A stretch of 64,000 bases of DNA. Origin: Fredericiella sp038205395. Its GTDB lineage: Bacteria; Chloroflexota; Anaerolineae; Caldilineales; Caldilineaceae. The position numbers were made by a program, and so were the translations under genes. Positions 1-7,256 of the stretch are shown in pieces. Below the pieces are notes generated by a model. It saw nothing but the letters and a program-made list of their open reading frames with translations, made no database searches and was not told the DNA's origin. The stretch covers positions 1-64,000 of the forward strand of contig JBBRBX010000016.1 in the NCBI GenBank assembly GCA_038205395.1, given 5' to 3'. Numbering within the stretch: position 1 is the first letter of the stretch; each line of letters begins with the position of its first letter.

Positions 1-103
1 CCATGACCCACAAGATTCGCATCAATCCGATATTTGTCCCGATGGGTACAACTTGCACAATGGCAGCCATTGCTTGTACAGTAACTTCTGCGGCGATTAG
101 CAT
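1..103 (-). CDS. Partial N-terminus of a protein running off the left edge (possibly a transposase)
   Basis: An ATG at 103 reading leftward is preceded by a strong Shine-Dalgarno sequence (AAGGAGG, about 107-116), and the frame stays open to the edge, giving 34 residues. The visible segment includes PIGTNIGLMRILWVM. I associate an opening of the form PIGTN-L-LL-LW with a group of bacterial transposases, but this is memory-based and tentative. No terminal inverted repeat is visible between 104 and 403. The start is well supported; the function is not. Confidence 0.5.
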   Translation of the reverse strand, partial: MLIAAEVTVQAMAAIVQVVPIGTNIGLMRILWVM

Positions 104-578
104 TTCCACCCTCCTTGGTTTTGATCATCCTGGATTGTGACCTGCTAATCGTCGTTTGTCATTTCTCTACGCACCTTGATGCACTTTTACCGGAAACTAA
201 AGTTTCAGCGTTTTCAATAAAGGTGCTGGCTGGAAAGACAAAAACTTCTGCGAGCGGTTGCCGATGTGAACTGGACATGGGAGCAGTCATTCCTGTGACT
301 GGAGTATGGCAGCATGCGCTAAGACTCTGGGATTGGCGAGGAAGCGAGCGCCAGACGGCTGCAAGCCATTATAGTCTCGCATCAGCAATCCAACAAGTCT
401 TTCTGCCCGCTCGGGTGTGGTTCAAATTTTTGGGCACCTCTGGAGCCGCTGCACCTCCAGGGCAGGCAGTAGTCGAGTAAAATACAAAAATTTGAACCAC
501 ACCCTGCCCGCTCTGCCTGACCATACCGCCTGCATTGGATGTACAATATGTGCAAGGGCATGAAAGTAAGGGGGCAAG
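104..578. other. Intergenic region holding only the MITE-like element
   Basis: No supported gene lies between the leftward partial gene and the glycosyltransferase. An open frame at 115-480 has no convincing ribosome site, no recognisable protein features, and ends inside the right part of the inverted-repeat element, so it is not annotated. The clear structure here is the element at 404-513. Confidence 0.7.
404..513. mobile_element. 92-bp MITE-like element with 20-bp perfect terminal repeats and 9-bp target duplication
   Basis: GGGTGTGGTTCAAATTTTTG at 413-432 is repeated as its exact reverse complement at 485-504. The nine bases TGCCCGCTC lie immediately outside both ends (404-412 and 505-513), as expected for a target-site duplication. 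The 52-bp interior has no coding capacity. This is the signature of a non-autonomous transposable element mobilised in trans by a transposase that makes 9-bp duplications. The parent insertion sequence is not visible in the window. Confidence 0.85.
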
Positions 579-1868
579 ATGAAGATCACAATCTTCGCAG
601 CAGGTTCACGCGGGGATATCCAGCCTTGCGTCGTTCTGGCGAGAGGACTGCAGCAAGCCGGCCATCAGGTGCGTCTGGCGGCGCCCGCCGACTTTGCCGG
701 GTTCGTCCAGCAGCACGCAGTGGACTTCTTCCCGCTGCGCGGGGATGTCCAACAAATGATGGCGAGCGACACCGGGCGCCAGTTTATGGAGACAGGCGGC
801 GCCAATCCGCTCAAGTCGATCCTGGGTATGCGCAAATTGATTGCCCCCGTTATTATGCAAATGGCGGAGGATGCCTATGCCGCCTGCCACGACACAGATG
901 CGTTGATCTGCCTGGGCGTCTTTGGCGCCTTTGGGCAATCCATCGCAGAGGCGCTGCAGCTTCCACTCATCCACATAGAACCGGCCCCCTTGCTGCCGAC
1001 CAAAGCGTTCCCGGCGCCATCCTGGCCCATTCAAAAAGATTGGGGTGGGCTGCACAATTATCTGTCCGGCGTGGCGATGCTCCAGACCGTCTGGCTCTGG
1101 CACCGGCCCTTTGTCAATGATTTCAGACAGCGCTTGGGGCTGCCGGCCTATACGGGCGCACAGTTTCGCCGCGCATTGCGCTCCACCCCGATGCTGAGCT
1201 TGTATAGCGCCACGATCATTCCCCACCCGGCAGACTGGCCGGACAGCCTGCATGTCACGGGCTATCTTTTTTTGGATACGCAGGCGGACTGGCAGCCGTC
1301 GTCTGAACTGCTGGCCTTCTTGGCAGCCGGTGAACCGCCCGTCTATGTCGGGTTTGGCAGTATGGCCGGCCGCAACCCGCAACGGCTTGCCGGGCTGATC
1401 CTGGAGGCGCTCGCCTCCTGCGGCCGGCGCGGGCTGCTGCTTACCGGCTGGGGCGGTATGCACACCAGTGCCGTGCCGGACAATGTGTTTGTGCTCGATT
1501 CCGCCCCCCACAGTTGGCTCTTCCCACGCATGGCGGCAGTCGTGCATCATGGCGGTGCAGGCACTACGGCGGAGGGGCTGCGGGCGGGCATTCCGACCGT
1601 GATCGTCCCCTTCGCTTTTGACCAATCGTTCTGGGGAGCACGGATCAAAGCGTTGGGGCTGGGGCCGGATCCAATCCCGCAAAAGCAGTTGACCGCTGAC
1701 CGCCTTGCCGGCGCAATCAGCGCCGCAGTGACCAACCCGGCCATCAAGCAGCGCGCCCAGGCCTATGGCGCCGCCATTCGCGCCGAGGACGGTATCGGCA
1801 GCGCCGTGAAAGTCATTGAACGCTATTTCGGTGCACCCGGAGCGGGTGAAAGCGACCGACAATCATGA
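579..1868 (+). CDS. UGT-type glycosyltransferase (GT1, MurG-like GT-B fold)
   Basis: The 429-aa protein opens with the N-terminal Rossmann strand and loop of GT1 enzymes (MKITIFAAGSRGDIQPCVVL, residues 1-20). It carries the C-terminal donor-binding signature around residues 321-365 (HHGGAGTTAEGLRAGIP, then PFAFDQSFWG). These are typical of NDP-sugar transferases acting on lipids, sterols or secondary metabolites, including rhamnosyl- and sterol-glucosyltransferase relatives. The acceptor cannot be told from sequence. The ATG follows a purine-rich AAGGGGG. Its stop overlaps the next gene by 4 bp, so the two are translationally coupled and may modify the same lipid. No signal peptide is seen; such enzymes act at the cytoplasmic membrane face. 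Confidence 0.85.
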   Translation: MKITIFAAGSRGDIQPCVVLARGLQQAGHQVRLAAPADFAGFVQQHAVDFFPLRGDVQQMMASDTGRQFMETGGANPLKSILGMRKLIAPVIMQMAEDAYAACHDTDALICLGVFGAFGQSIAEALQLPLIHIEPAPLLPTKAFPAPSWPIQKDWGGLHNYLSGVAMLQTVWLWHRPFVNDFRQRLGLPAYTGAQFRRALRSTPMLSLYSATIIPHPADWPDSLHVTGYLFLDTQADWQPSSELLAFLAAGEPPVYVGFGSMAGRNPQRLAGLILEALASCGRRGLLLTGWGGMHTSAVPDNVFVLDSAPHSWLFPRMAAVVHHGGAGTTAEGLRAGIPTVIVPFAFDQSFWGARIKALGLGPDPIPQKQLTADRLAGAISAAVTNPAIKQRAQAYGAAIRAEDGIGSAVKVIERYFGAPGAGESDRQS

Positions 1869-2662
1869 AACCGGAAAGTGAAGCGTACACCGTTTTACCC
1901 TTTCCCCGTATCCGGCTGCCCATGGTGGACGGCGGACGAATGGGGCGCCAGAAGCATACGGTGCATGGATTGCTGGAGGTTAATGTCACGCAAGCCCGCC
2001 AGGCTCTTCGCCGCCACAAAGTTCAGACGGGCGAGACCCTTTCCTTTAGCGCGTTCATCATCGCCTGTCTGGGTCAAGCCGTCGCAGCGAACAAGCACAT
2101 GCATGCGTATCGCAACTGGCGCAGCCAATTGATCATCTTTGATGAAGTGGATGTGAATACGCTGTTTGAGGTCACAGTGGACGGCGCCAAGGAAATTCGG
2201 CCGCATATTTTGCGCGGGATCAACAAAAAATCGTTTCGGGAGATCCACCAGGAAGTGCGCGCGTTCCAGCGGGAATATAAAAGCAGCCACGAGTCAAAGT
2301 TTATCGAACGGTTTGTACTGCTGCCTGGCTTTGTCCGGCGGCTGTTCTATCTGGCCCTCTTCAAGAACCCGCACATGCTCAAGCAATACTACGGCACCGT
2401 CATGCTGACTGCCGTGGGGATGTTTGGGGCCGGCGGCGGCTGGGCCATCCCGGTTCCCAACCACACCCTCCAGCTCACCTTGGGCGGCATTGCCGAAAAG
2501 CCCTGTATCATGGATCACCAGATAGTGGCCGGTGAATTCCTCAGTATCACCATCAGCTTTGACCATGACATCATCGATGGCGCACCGGCCGCACGGTTTG
2601 CCCAGCGGTTGAAGGAGTTGATCGAGAGTGGGTATGGGCTGTGTGACATCGGGCCTGGCTGA
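1865..2662 (+). CDS. Stand-alone 2-oxoacid dehydrogenase E2-type acyltransferase domain protein
   Basis: This 265-aa protein matches the catalytic domain of dihydrolipoyl acyltransferases and chloramphenicol acetyltransferase. The active-site stretch SFDHDIIDGAPAARF lies at about residues 231-245, with the expected His and Asp. It has no lipoyl domain or subunit-binding domain, so it is not an ordinary E2. Such orphan E2-like proteins occur in actinobacteria and Chloroflexota with unknown acyl acceptors. It overlaps the glycosyltransferase by 4 bp (ATGA), which suggests joint modification, for example acylation of a glycolipid. That role is inference. Confidence 0.75.
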   Translation: MKPESEAYTVLPFPRIRLPMVDGGRMGRQKHTVHGLLEVNVTQARQALRRHKVQTGETLSFSAFIIACLGQAVAANKHMHAYRNWRSQLIIFDEVDVNTLFEVTVDGAKEIRPHILRGINKKSFREIHQEVRAFQREYKSSHESKFIERFVLLPGFVRRLFYLALFKNPHMLKQYYGTVMLTAVGMFGAGGGWAIPVPNHTLQLTLGGIAEKPCIMDHQIVAGEFLSITISFDHDIIDGAPAARFAQRLKELIESGYGLCDIGPG

Positions 2663-2821
2663 AGACACGCACTCTATCTCAACGGCGCTTGCCGTGATCA
2701 ACACTTTCGCTGTCCGATCCACTGTCTGCGCCTTCAGGCGCGCTGCCTTGGCCGGGTCGAGCACGTGAAACGACGCCGCAGGGGCGCGCTTAATCTTTTC
2801 CAGATAGGTTGGCTTTGCCAT
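2294..2821 (-). CDS. Doubtful ORF with a strong start signal, mostly antisense to the acyltransferase gene
   Basis: An ATG at 2821 is preceded by GAGGAGG about 5 nt upstream on the minus strand. The first ~52 codons (MAKPTYLEKIKRAPAASFHV...) lie outside the neighbouring gene and look protein-like. The remaining ~120 codons run antisense through the acyltransferase gene and look like a shadow frame. The likely explanation is the surviving 5' end of a gene whose 3' part was lost when the two genes came together. I do not recognise a family. Confidence 0.25.
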   Translation of the reverse strand: MAKPTYLEKIKRAPAASFHVLDPAKAARLKAQTVDRTAKVLITASAVEIECVSSARPDVTQPIPTLDQLLQPLGKPCGRCAIDDVMVKADGDTEEFTGHYLVIHDTGLFGNAAQGELEGVVGNRDGPAAAGPKHPHGSQHDGAVVLLEHVRVLEEGQIEQPPDKARQQYKPFDKL

Positions 2822-2931
2822 TGCTCCTCCTCAGCAAGCGGTGATTGTGCCGTTCCCCAATAAGAATGGCCGGCGCTTGATTGTACGGAACAGATATTTC
2901 GCGATCAAGCGCTGAATTAAAAAACTCACTA

Positions 2932-2960
2932 TTGACAATCATTTTCACAAATGATATGAT
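2932..2960 (+). promoter_or_regulatory. Sigma-70-type promoter of the rpiR gene
   Basis: TTGACA at 2932-2937 and TATGAT at 2955-2960 are separated by exactly 17 bp. This is the best promoter match in the first 10 kb and lies 36 bp before the rpiR start codon. ATTTTCA (2941-2947) and TGAAAAT (2963-2969) form an inverted repeat straddling the -10 box. Confidence 0.75.
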
Positions 2961-2962
2961 CA

Positions 2963-2977
2963 TGAAAATTAGTTTCA
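2963..2977. promoter_or_regulatory. Palindromic operator, likely RpiR binding site
   Basis: TGAAAATTAGTTTCA is a 15-bp palindrome (TGAAA-N5-TTTCA) placed just after the -10 box and before the rpiR start. RpiR/MurR-family regulators commonly bind TGAAA/TTTCA-type half-sites. Negative autoregulation is inferred. Confidence 0.6.
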
Positions 2978-2996
2978 CAACCGGATAACTTCACCT

Positions 2997-3860
2997 ATGG
3001 AACGACAAACCAACCACGAGCGTGGCACGCTGGCGGCTATTTCAGACGCGCTGCCAAAGCTAAAGGGGTCGGCTCAGAAAGCGGGGCAGTTCATCCTCAA
3101 CTCTCCGCGCGAGACGATCAATCTGACCATTACTGAATTGGGCGCGCGCGCAGGCGTAAGCGAGGCAAGCATCGTCCGTTTTGCCCAATCATTGGGCTAC
3201 TCCGGCTTTCACGCACTTAAAATTGGTCTGGCCGAAGATATTGTCTCACCGATGCTGCTCGTCCACGAGGATTTGACGCCCGACGACGATCCTGCCGGCG
3301 CCGTACAGAAAGCAATGACAGCAGGCATGCGCTCACTGGAGGATACAGTGCGCATCCTGCAAATGCCCATACTGGAGGCTGCCATCCAGGCATTGTGCAG
3401 CGCGCGCCAGATCGAATTGTTTGCCTCAGGCAACTCAATCCCGCTGGCAATGGATCTCAACTTTCGTCTGACAAAAATTGGGCTGCACAGCCGCTTCTCG
3501 ATTGATTCGACTGTGCAAGAGATGTATGCCAGCCTGACTTCTTCCGAGGACGTAGCGGTGGGCATTTCGCATACCGGAAGTTCCAAGGACACCGTCTACG
3601 CTTTAGAACTGGCAAAGCAGCGCGGGGCAAAGACGGTTTGCATTACCAATCACTCCGATTCTCCGCTTACTCGCTGCGGAGATTTTTGTTTGTTCACATC
3701 CACGCGTGTCAGCCATTTCCGCGAAGAAGAGATGGCCTCCAACCTGGCGACACTGGCGCTGACGGAAGCGCTCTATGTCGGCATTTGCGTGCAGCGTTCC
3801 GACGCTTCGGTACAGGCTGCCTCCAAAACGATGCGGGCAACTCGGCATCGCAAGTACTAG
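2997..3860 (+). CDS. MurR/RpiR-family transcriptional regulator (HTH-SIS)
   Basis: The 287-aa protein has an N-terminal HTH_6 domain (about residues 10-80; TITELGARAGVSEASIVRFA carries the recognition helix) and a C-terminal SIS sugar-phosphate binding domain (about 125-265, with GISHTGSSKDT as the phosphosugar loop). RpiR proteins sense phosphosugars and control sugar catabolic operons. It leads the transporter-aldolase-kinase operon and has a promoter with a TGAAA/TTTCA palindrome directly upstream, so it probably regulates itself and the operon. The ligand would be an intermediate of this pathway, for example a ketose phosphate. Confidence 0.9.
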   Translation: MERQTNHERGTLAAISDALPKLKGSAQKAGQFILNSPRETINLTITELGARAGVSEASIVRFAQSLGYSGFHALKIGLAEDIVSPMLLVHEDLTPDDDPAGAVQKAMTAGMRSLEDTVRILQMPILEAAIQALCSARQIELFASGNSIPLAMDLNFRLTKIGLHSRFSIDSTVQEMYASLTSSEDVAVGISHTGSSKDTVYALELAKQRGAKTVCITNHSDSPLTRCGDFCLFTSTRVSHFREEEMASNLATLALTEALYVGICVQRSDASVQAASKTMRATRHRKY

Positions 3861-3979
3861 GAGGTGTGAGCAAAAGCCAGAAAGGAGGTGAAAAGCACCG
3901 AATACCAGGCAGGCGAAGCAGGATAGCATTCCCCCATTGAAAGCATCCGTTTATCATTCAAGCTTAGGAGATGAAGCAC

Positions 3980-5272
3980 ATGAACCAGAGAATGATCAGT
4001 CTGTTCCTCGCTGTGGTTATGCTGGCCGCCATGATAAGCGGTTGCACCACCGTCACTCCTGCAGCAGCGCCTGCCGGCGATGTTGCAGCGCCTGCCGGCG
4101 AGACGGTAACGCTTGAGTTTACGCAGTGGTGGGAGCCGGAACTGCCGGCAGGCGCATTCCGGGCGTTGATGGACGAATTTGAAGCACAAAACCCTGGCAT
4201 CAAGGTCGAATTGGTCAGCGGCCCCTATTCCACGACAAAAGAGCAGGTGGTAGCCGGCGCCGCAGCAGGCACCATGTCCGATGTCGTAGGTCTGGATGGC
4301 GCTTGGGTCAGCGACTTCGTGAAACAAGGCTCTCTGGCCAACTTGACGGAACTGATGACGCAGGCCGGCTATGATGACAGTGGGCTGGCAGCACAGATAC
4401 AACTAGACGGCGGCACCTATATGATTCCCGTCGTAAACTTTGTCTATCCTGTGTTTGTCAACCTGGACCTGATGGAAGCGGCGGGTATTGCCAATCCTCC
4501 CACCACGCGCAGCGAGTTTGCCGACGCAGCCGCCAAGCTGACCAATGCGGAAACGAACGTCCACGGCTGGGTTCTGCCGTTGTCGCTGGAGCAGCCAAAC
4601 GGCATTCAGAACGACGTGATGTCATGGGTTTGGGCCTCAGGCGGCAGCATGATGAAGGATGGGAAGCCGGACCTGACGAATGAGAGTGTGCGCAGCGCTG
4701 TGGAATACATCAAGGGTTTGTATGACGCGGGCGTTATTGCTCCCGGCGCTTTCTCGCTGAAAGAGCAGGACAAGGTTGAAGAGTTTGTCAACGGCCGCGT
4801 CGGCATGATGATCAGCAGCCTGGCGCACATCAACATGATTCGGGAGCGCAACCCCGACCTGAACTTTGCGATCACCGCTCTGCCGGCGGAGGATGGATAT
4901 AGCGGCAAGCGCGGTCTCCCGTATGCCTCGTGGGGCGTCGGCGTTGCAGAAAACAGCCCGCACCAGGCCGAAGCCTGGAAACTGGTTGAGTTCCTGATGA
5001 GTGCGGAGACCAACTCCAAGCTGTCGTCAATTGCCAATGCCTTTCCGGGCAACGTCAACTCCACCCCTGATTTTGTGCAGAGCGATGAGTTGTTCGGCGC
5101 CGCCTTTGACGTCTTCAAGGAAGGCTATCTGGCCAACGAGTTTGTGGGTCTGCCGGTGGCCGAAGAGTTGATGCGGCTGTTCTCCGAGCAGTTCCAACTC
5201 TATCTAGATGGTGCGCAATCAGTGGACGATACGCTGAATAATGCCCAGGCAGCCTGGATGGAGAACTTCTAG
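3980..5272 (+). CDS. Sugar ABC transporter substrate-binding lipoprotein
   Basis: This is a family 1 extracellular solute-binding protein of about 430 aa. It has a signal peptide ending in a lipobox (AMISGC, Cys about residue 22), an Ala/Pro-rich tether, then the bilobal fold beginning VTLEFTQWWEPELPAGAF. The start is set at 3980 because AGGAG (3966-3970) is 9 nt upstream of this ATG; the in-frame ATG at 3971 would abut the ribosome site. It delivers substrate to the two permeases that follow. The sugar cannot be read from sequence; the downstream aldolase and kinase suggest a ketose or a sugar converted to one. Confidence 0.9.
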   Translation: MNQRMISLFLAVVMLAAMISGCTTVTPAAAPAGDVAAPAGETVTLEFTQWWEPELPAGAFRALMDEFEAQNPGIKVELVSGPYSTTKEQVVAGAAAGTMSDVVGLDGAWVSDFVKQGSLANLTELMTQAGYDDSGLAAQIQLDGGTYMIPVVNFVYPVFVNLDLMEAAGIANPPTTRSEFADAAAKLTNAETNVHGWVLPLSLEQPNGIQNDVMSWVWASGGSMMKDGKPDLTNESVRSAVEYIKGLYDAGVIAPGAFSLKEQDKVEEFVNGRVGMMISSLAHINMIRERNPDLNFAITALPAEDGYSGKRGLPYASWGVGVAENSPHQAEAWKLVEFLMSAETNSKLSSIANAFPGNVNSTPDFVQSDELFGAAFDVFKEGYLANEFVGLPVAEELMRLFSEQFQLYLDGAQSVDDTLNNAQAAWMENF

Positions 5273-5324
5273 CCGGACCGCTCGCTGATGCGCCCGGTAA
5301 GCAGCGTGTTGTTTTGAGCAACTA

Positions 5325-5405
5325 ATAGACAAATCAATTGAACTTGGCACAAACCTCCAGTCTACTCGAGCGTGCAATTGTGCCACCTAAATGTGATTTG
5401 TCTAT
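5325..5405. repeat. 81-bp imperfect inverted-repeat element in the SBP-permease gap
   Basis: ATAGACAAATCA at 5325-5336 and TGGCACAA at 5345-5352 are mirrored on the other side, TTGTGCCA (5378-5385) and the complement of the first block ending at 5405, with equal 8-bp unmatched spacers. The ends therefore form an imperfect 28-bp inverted repeat around a 25-bp core. It could be a MITE remnant or an RNA hairpin limiting read-through from the binding-protein gene. No target duplication is evident. Confidence 0.65.
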
Positions 5406-5446
5406 AAGGGCAGGTTTTTCCTGGATCAATTGTTCTGTTGTGGCAA

Positions 5447-5480
5447 GGAGGCTGCAAAGCAGCAGTGCTTTGCAGCCTCC
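5447..5480 (+). other. Perfect 14-bp stem hairpin in front of the first permease
   Basis: GGAGGCTGCAAAGC (5447-5460) and GCTTTGCAGCCTCC (5467-5480) form a perfect stem with a 6-nt loop, ending 6 nt before the permease ATG. There is no U-run, so it is not a standard terminator. It may protect the 3' end of the binding-protein mRNA or reduce permease expression. Confidence 0.75.
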
Positions 5481-5486
5481 AGCAAA

Positions 5487-6386
5487 ATGGCAAAGAACCA
5501 CACGATGCAAAAAATTACGAAAAAACTTGTCCCCTTTGCTTATCTGTCGCCGACACTCCTGCTGCTGGCGGTGCTGTCGCTGATTCCCATCGGCATGGTT
5601 TTTTATTATTCACTGATGGACAACGTCATCATGAATAAGAACCCAGTCTTTGTGGGAATTGCCAACTACGTGGAAATCGTCAGGGATGACGTTTTTCAAC
5701 AAGCGATTTCAAATACGCTTTTCTTTACGGTCGTCAGTGTTATTTTTCATTTGATTCTCGGCTTGTCGTTTGCCCTGCTGTTGAATACAAAGCTGCTTGG
5801 CCCGCTTACAAAAGCTCTTTTCCGGGTGGTATACGTGCTGCCGTGGGTATTCACGGCGACGATTATCGCCGTTCTATGGCGGCTCATGCTCAACCCCAAT
5901 GGAGTCATCAACTATATCCTGATCTCGGCAGGTCTCGCCGCCGAACAAATCGAATGGCTAAGCTCCCGGCAGTTGGCGCTGCCGACAGTTACTTTCATCA
6001 ATATCTGGGCCGGGTATCCCTTCTACATGGTCAGTTTGCTGGCGGGCTTGCAAGGGATTGCAGGCGAACTCTACGAGGCGGGCACCATTGATGGCGCCAA
6101 TGAACGCCAGCTTTTCCGCTTTATCACCATCCCGCAGCTGAAACCAATCATTATCAGTCTGGCCATGCTGGATTTTATCTGGACCATGCATCAATTCACC
6201 TTGATCTGGATGACCACGGGCGGGGGGCCAATCCGCACCACCGAGATGCTGAGCACGTTCACCTATAAACTGGCATTTAGTTCCTACCAATTTTCCATGG
6301 CGTCGACCAGTGCGTTTGTCATCTTGATCCTATCTATGATTGTGGCCCTATTCTATGTGAGGAATCAAAAAGCCAGCGATGAATAG
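5487..6386 (+). CDS. Sugar ABC transporter permease (MalF/UgpA type)
   Basis: A membrane protein of about 299 aa with six predicted helices; the first is at PFAYLSPTLLLLAVLSLIPI. The binding-protein-dependent transport (EAA) loop, ELYEAGTIDGANERQLFRFI, contacts the ATPase. The ATG at 5487 lies just after the hairpin; an ATG at 5505 is the alternative, and neither has a strong ribosome site. The gene overlaps the second permease by 8 bp. With no ATPase gene in the operon, it presumably uses a shared MsmK/MalK-type ATPase encoded elsewhere. Confidence 0.9.
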   Translation: MAKNHTMQKITKKLVPFAYLSPTLLLLAVLSLIPIGMVFYYSLMDNVIMNKNPVFVGIANYVEIVRDDVFQQAISNTLFFTVVSVIFHLILGLSFALLLNTKLLGPLTKALFRVVYVLPWVFTATIIAVLWRLMLNPNGVINYILISAGLAAEQIEWLSSRQLALPTVTFINIWAGYPFYMVSLLAGLQGIAGELYEAGTIDGANERQLFRFITIPQLKPIIISLAMLDFIWTMHQFTLIWMTTGGGPIRTTEMLSTFTYKLAFSSYQFSMASTSAFVILILSMIVALFYVRNQKASDE

Positions 6387-7230
6387 GTCAATTTCTAAAC
6401 CTGCCGCAACTGGAGTCAAGAAGGCATTGCTGGTCGTTGCGCTTTTGGCCGGCGCATTTTATGCGGGATTTCCCGTTGTCTGGATGGTGGCGTCCTCTTT
6501 CAAGTCCAATATGGAAATCTTCGCTTATCCGCCACGTCTGATTGGGGAGTCGTTTTCGCCCGGCGCTTATGCCGCTGTCGTTACCAGTCCGGAAAAGGTG
6601 CGCTTCTTTATCAACAGCTATCTGGTGTCGATACTGGTTACGCTCTGTACGTTGGTTGTGGGGATTTTAGCCGGCTACAGTTTCAGCCGCTACCAGTTCA
6701 GGTTCAAGAAGCCCTTAAATATGCTCATTATCAGCGTACAGGCGGTGCCGCCAATCACGCTGCTGATCCCCTATTTTGGTCTCATCGTTACACTGCAGTT
6801 GTTCAATACCTATGCTGCCTTGGTGCTTACCTATATGGTCTTTACGTTACCCTATGCCATCCTGATGATGACCGGCTATTTCAACACCTTGCCCAGGGAG
6901 TTGGATGAAGCCGTCATGATCGATGGTGGGAGTTCCCTGGTTGCGCTGTGGCGGGTGCTGGCGCCGATTTCTCTGCCGGGCATTGTGGCTACCGGCATTT
7001 ACACCTTCATGCAGGCTTGGAACGAATTTTTATTTGCGCTCACTTTGACGAAAACAATGGATATGCGCACAGTGCCTGTGGGAATCCAAATGCTGATGGG
7101 ACAACATTCTTACGAATGGAATGAAATGATGGCAATGAGCGTGCTAGGGTCTTTACCGGTTCTAATCCTGTTTTTGTTTTTCCAACGTTATTTTATAGCG
7201 GGCATGACCGCAGGTTCCGTCAAAGGGTAA
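6379..7230 (+). CDS. Sugar ABC transporter permease (MalG/UgpE type)
   Basis: The 283-aa inner membrane protein has about six helices and a clear EAA loop (ELDEAVMIDGGSSLVALWRV). It begins inside the end of the preceding permease gene (8-bp overlap), indicating coupled translation of the heterodimeric channel. It ends FIAGMTAGSVKG, the usual carboxy terminus of this family. Length is normal. Confidence 0.92.
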   Translation: MNRSISKPAATGVKKALLVVALLAGAFYAGFPVVWMVASSFKSNMEIFAYPPRLIGESFSPGAYAAVVTSPEKVRFFINSYLVSILVTLCTLVVGILAGYSFSRYQFRFKKPLNMLIISVQAVPPITLLIPYFGLIVTLQLFNTYAALVLTYMVFTLPYAILMMTGYFNTLPRELDEAVMIDGGSSLVALWRVLAPISLPGIVATGIYTFMQAWNEFLFALTLTKTMDMRTVPVGIQMLMGQHSYEWNEMMAMSVLGSLPVLILFLFFQRYFIAGMTAGSVKG

Positions 7231-7256
7231 GTCCAACAGTTTAGGGGGATATTAGT

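Noticed and set aside
606..1862. 418-codon leftward open frame opposite the glycosyltransferase gene
   Set aside because: It is antisense to a clearly homologous gene, has no ribosome site and no domain pattern; high-GC genes often leave such shadows.
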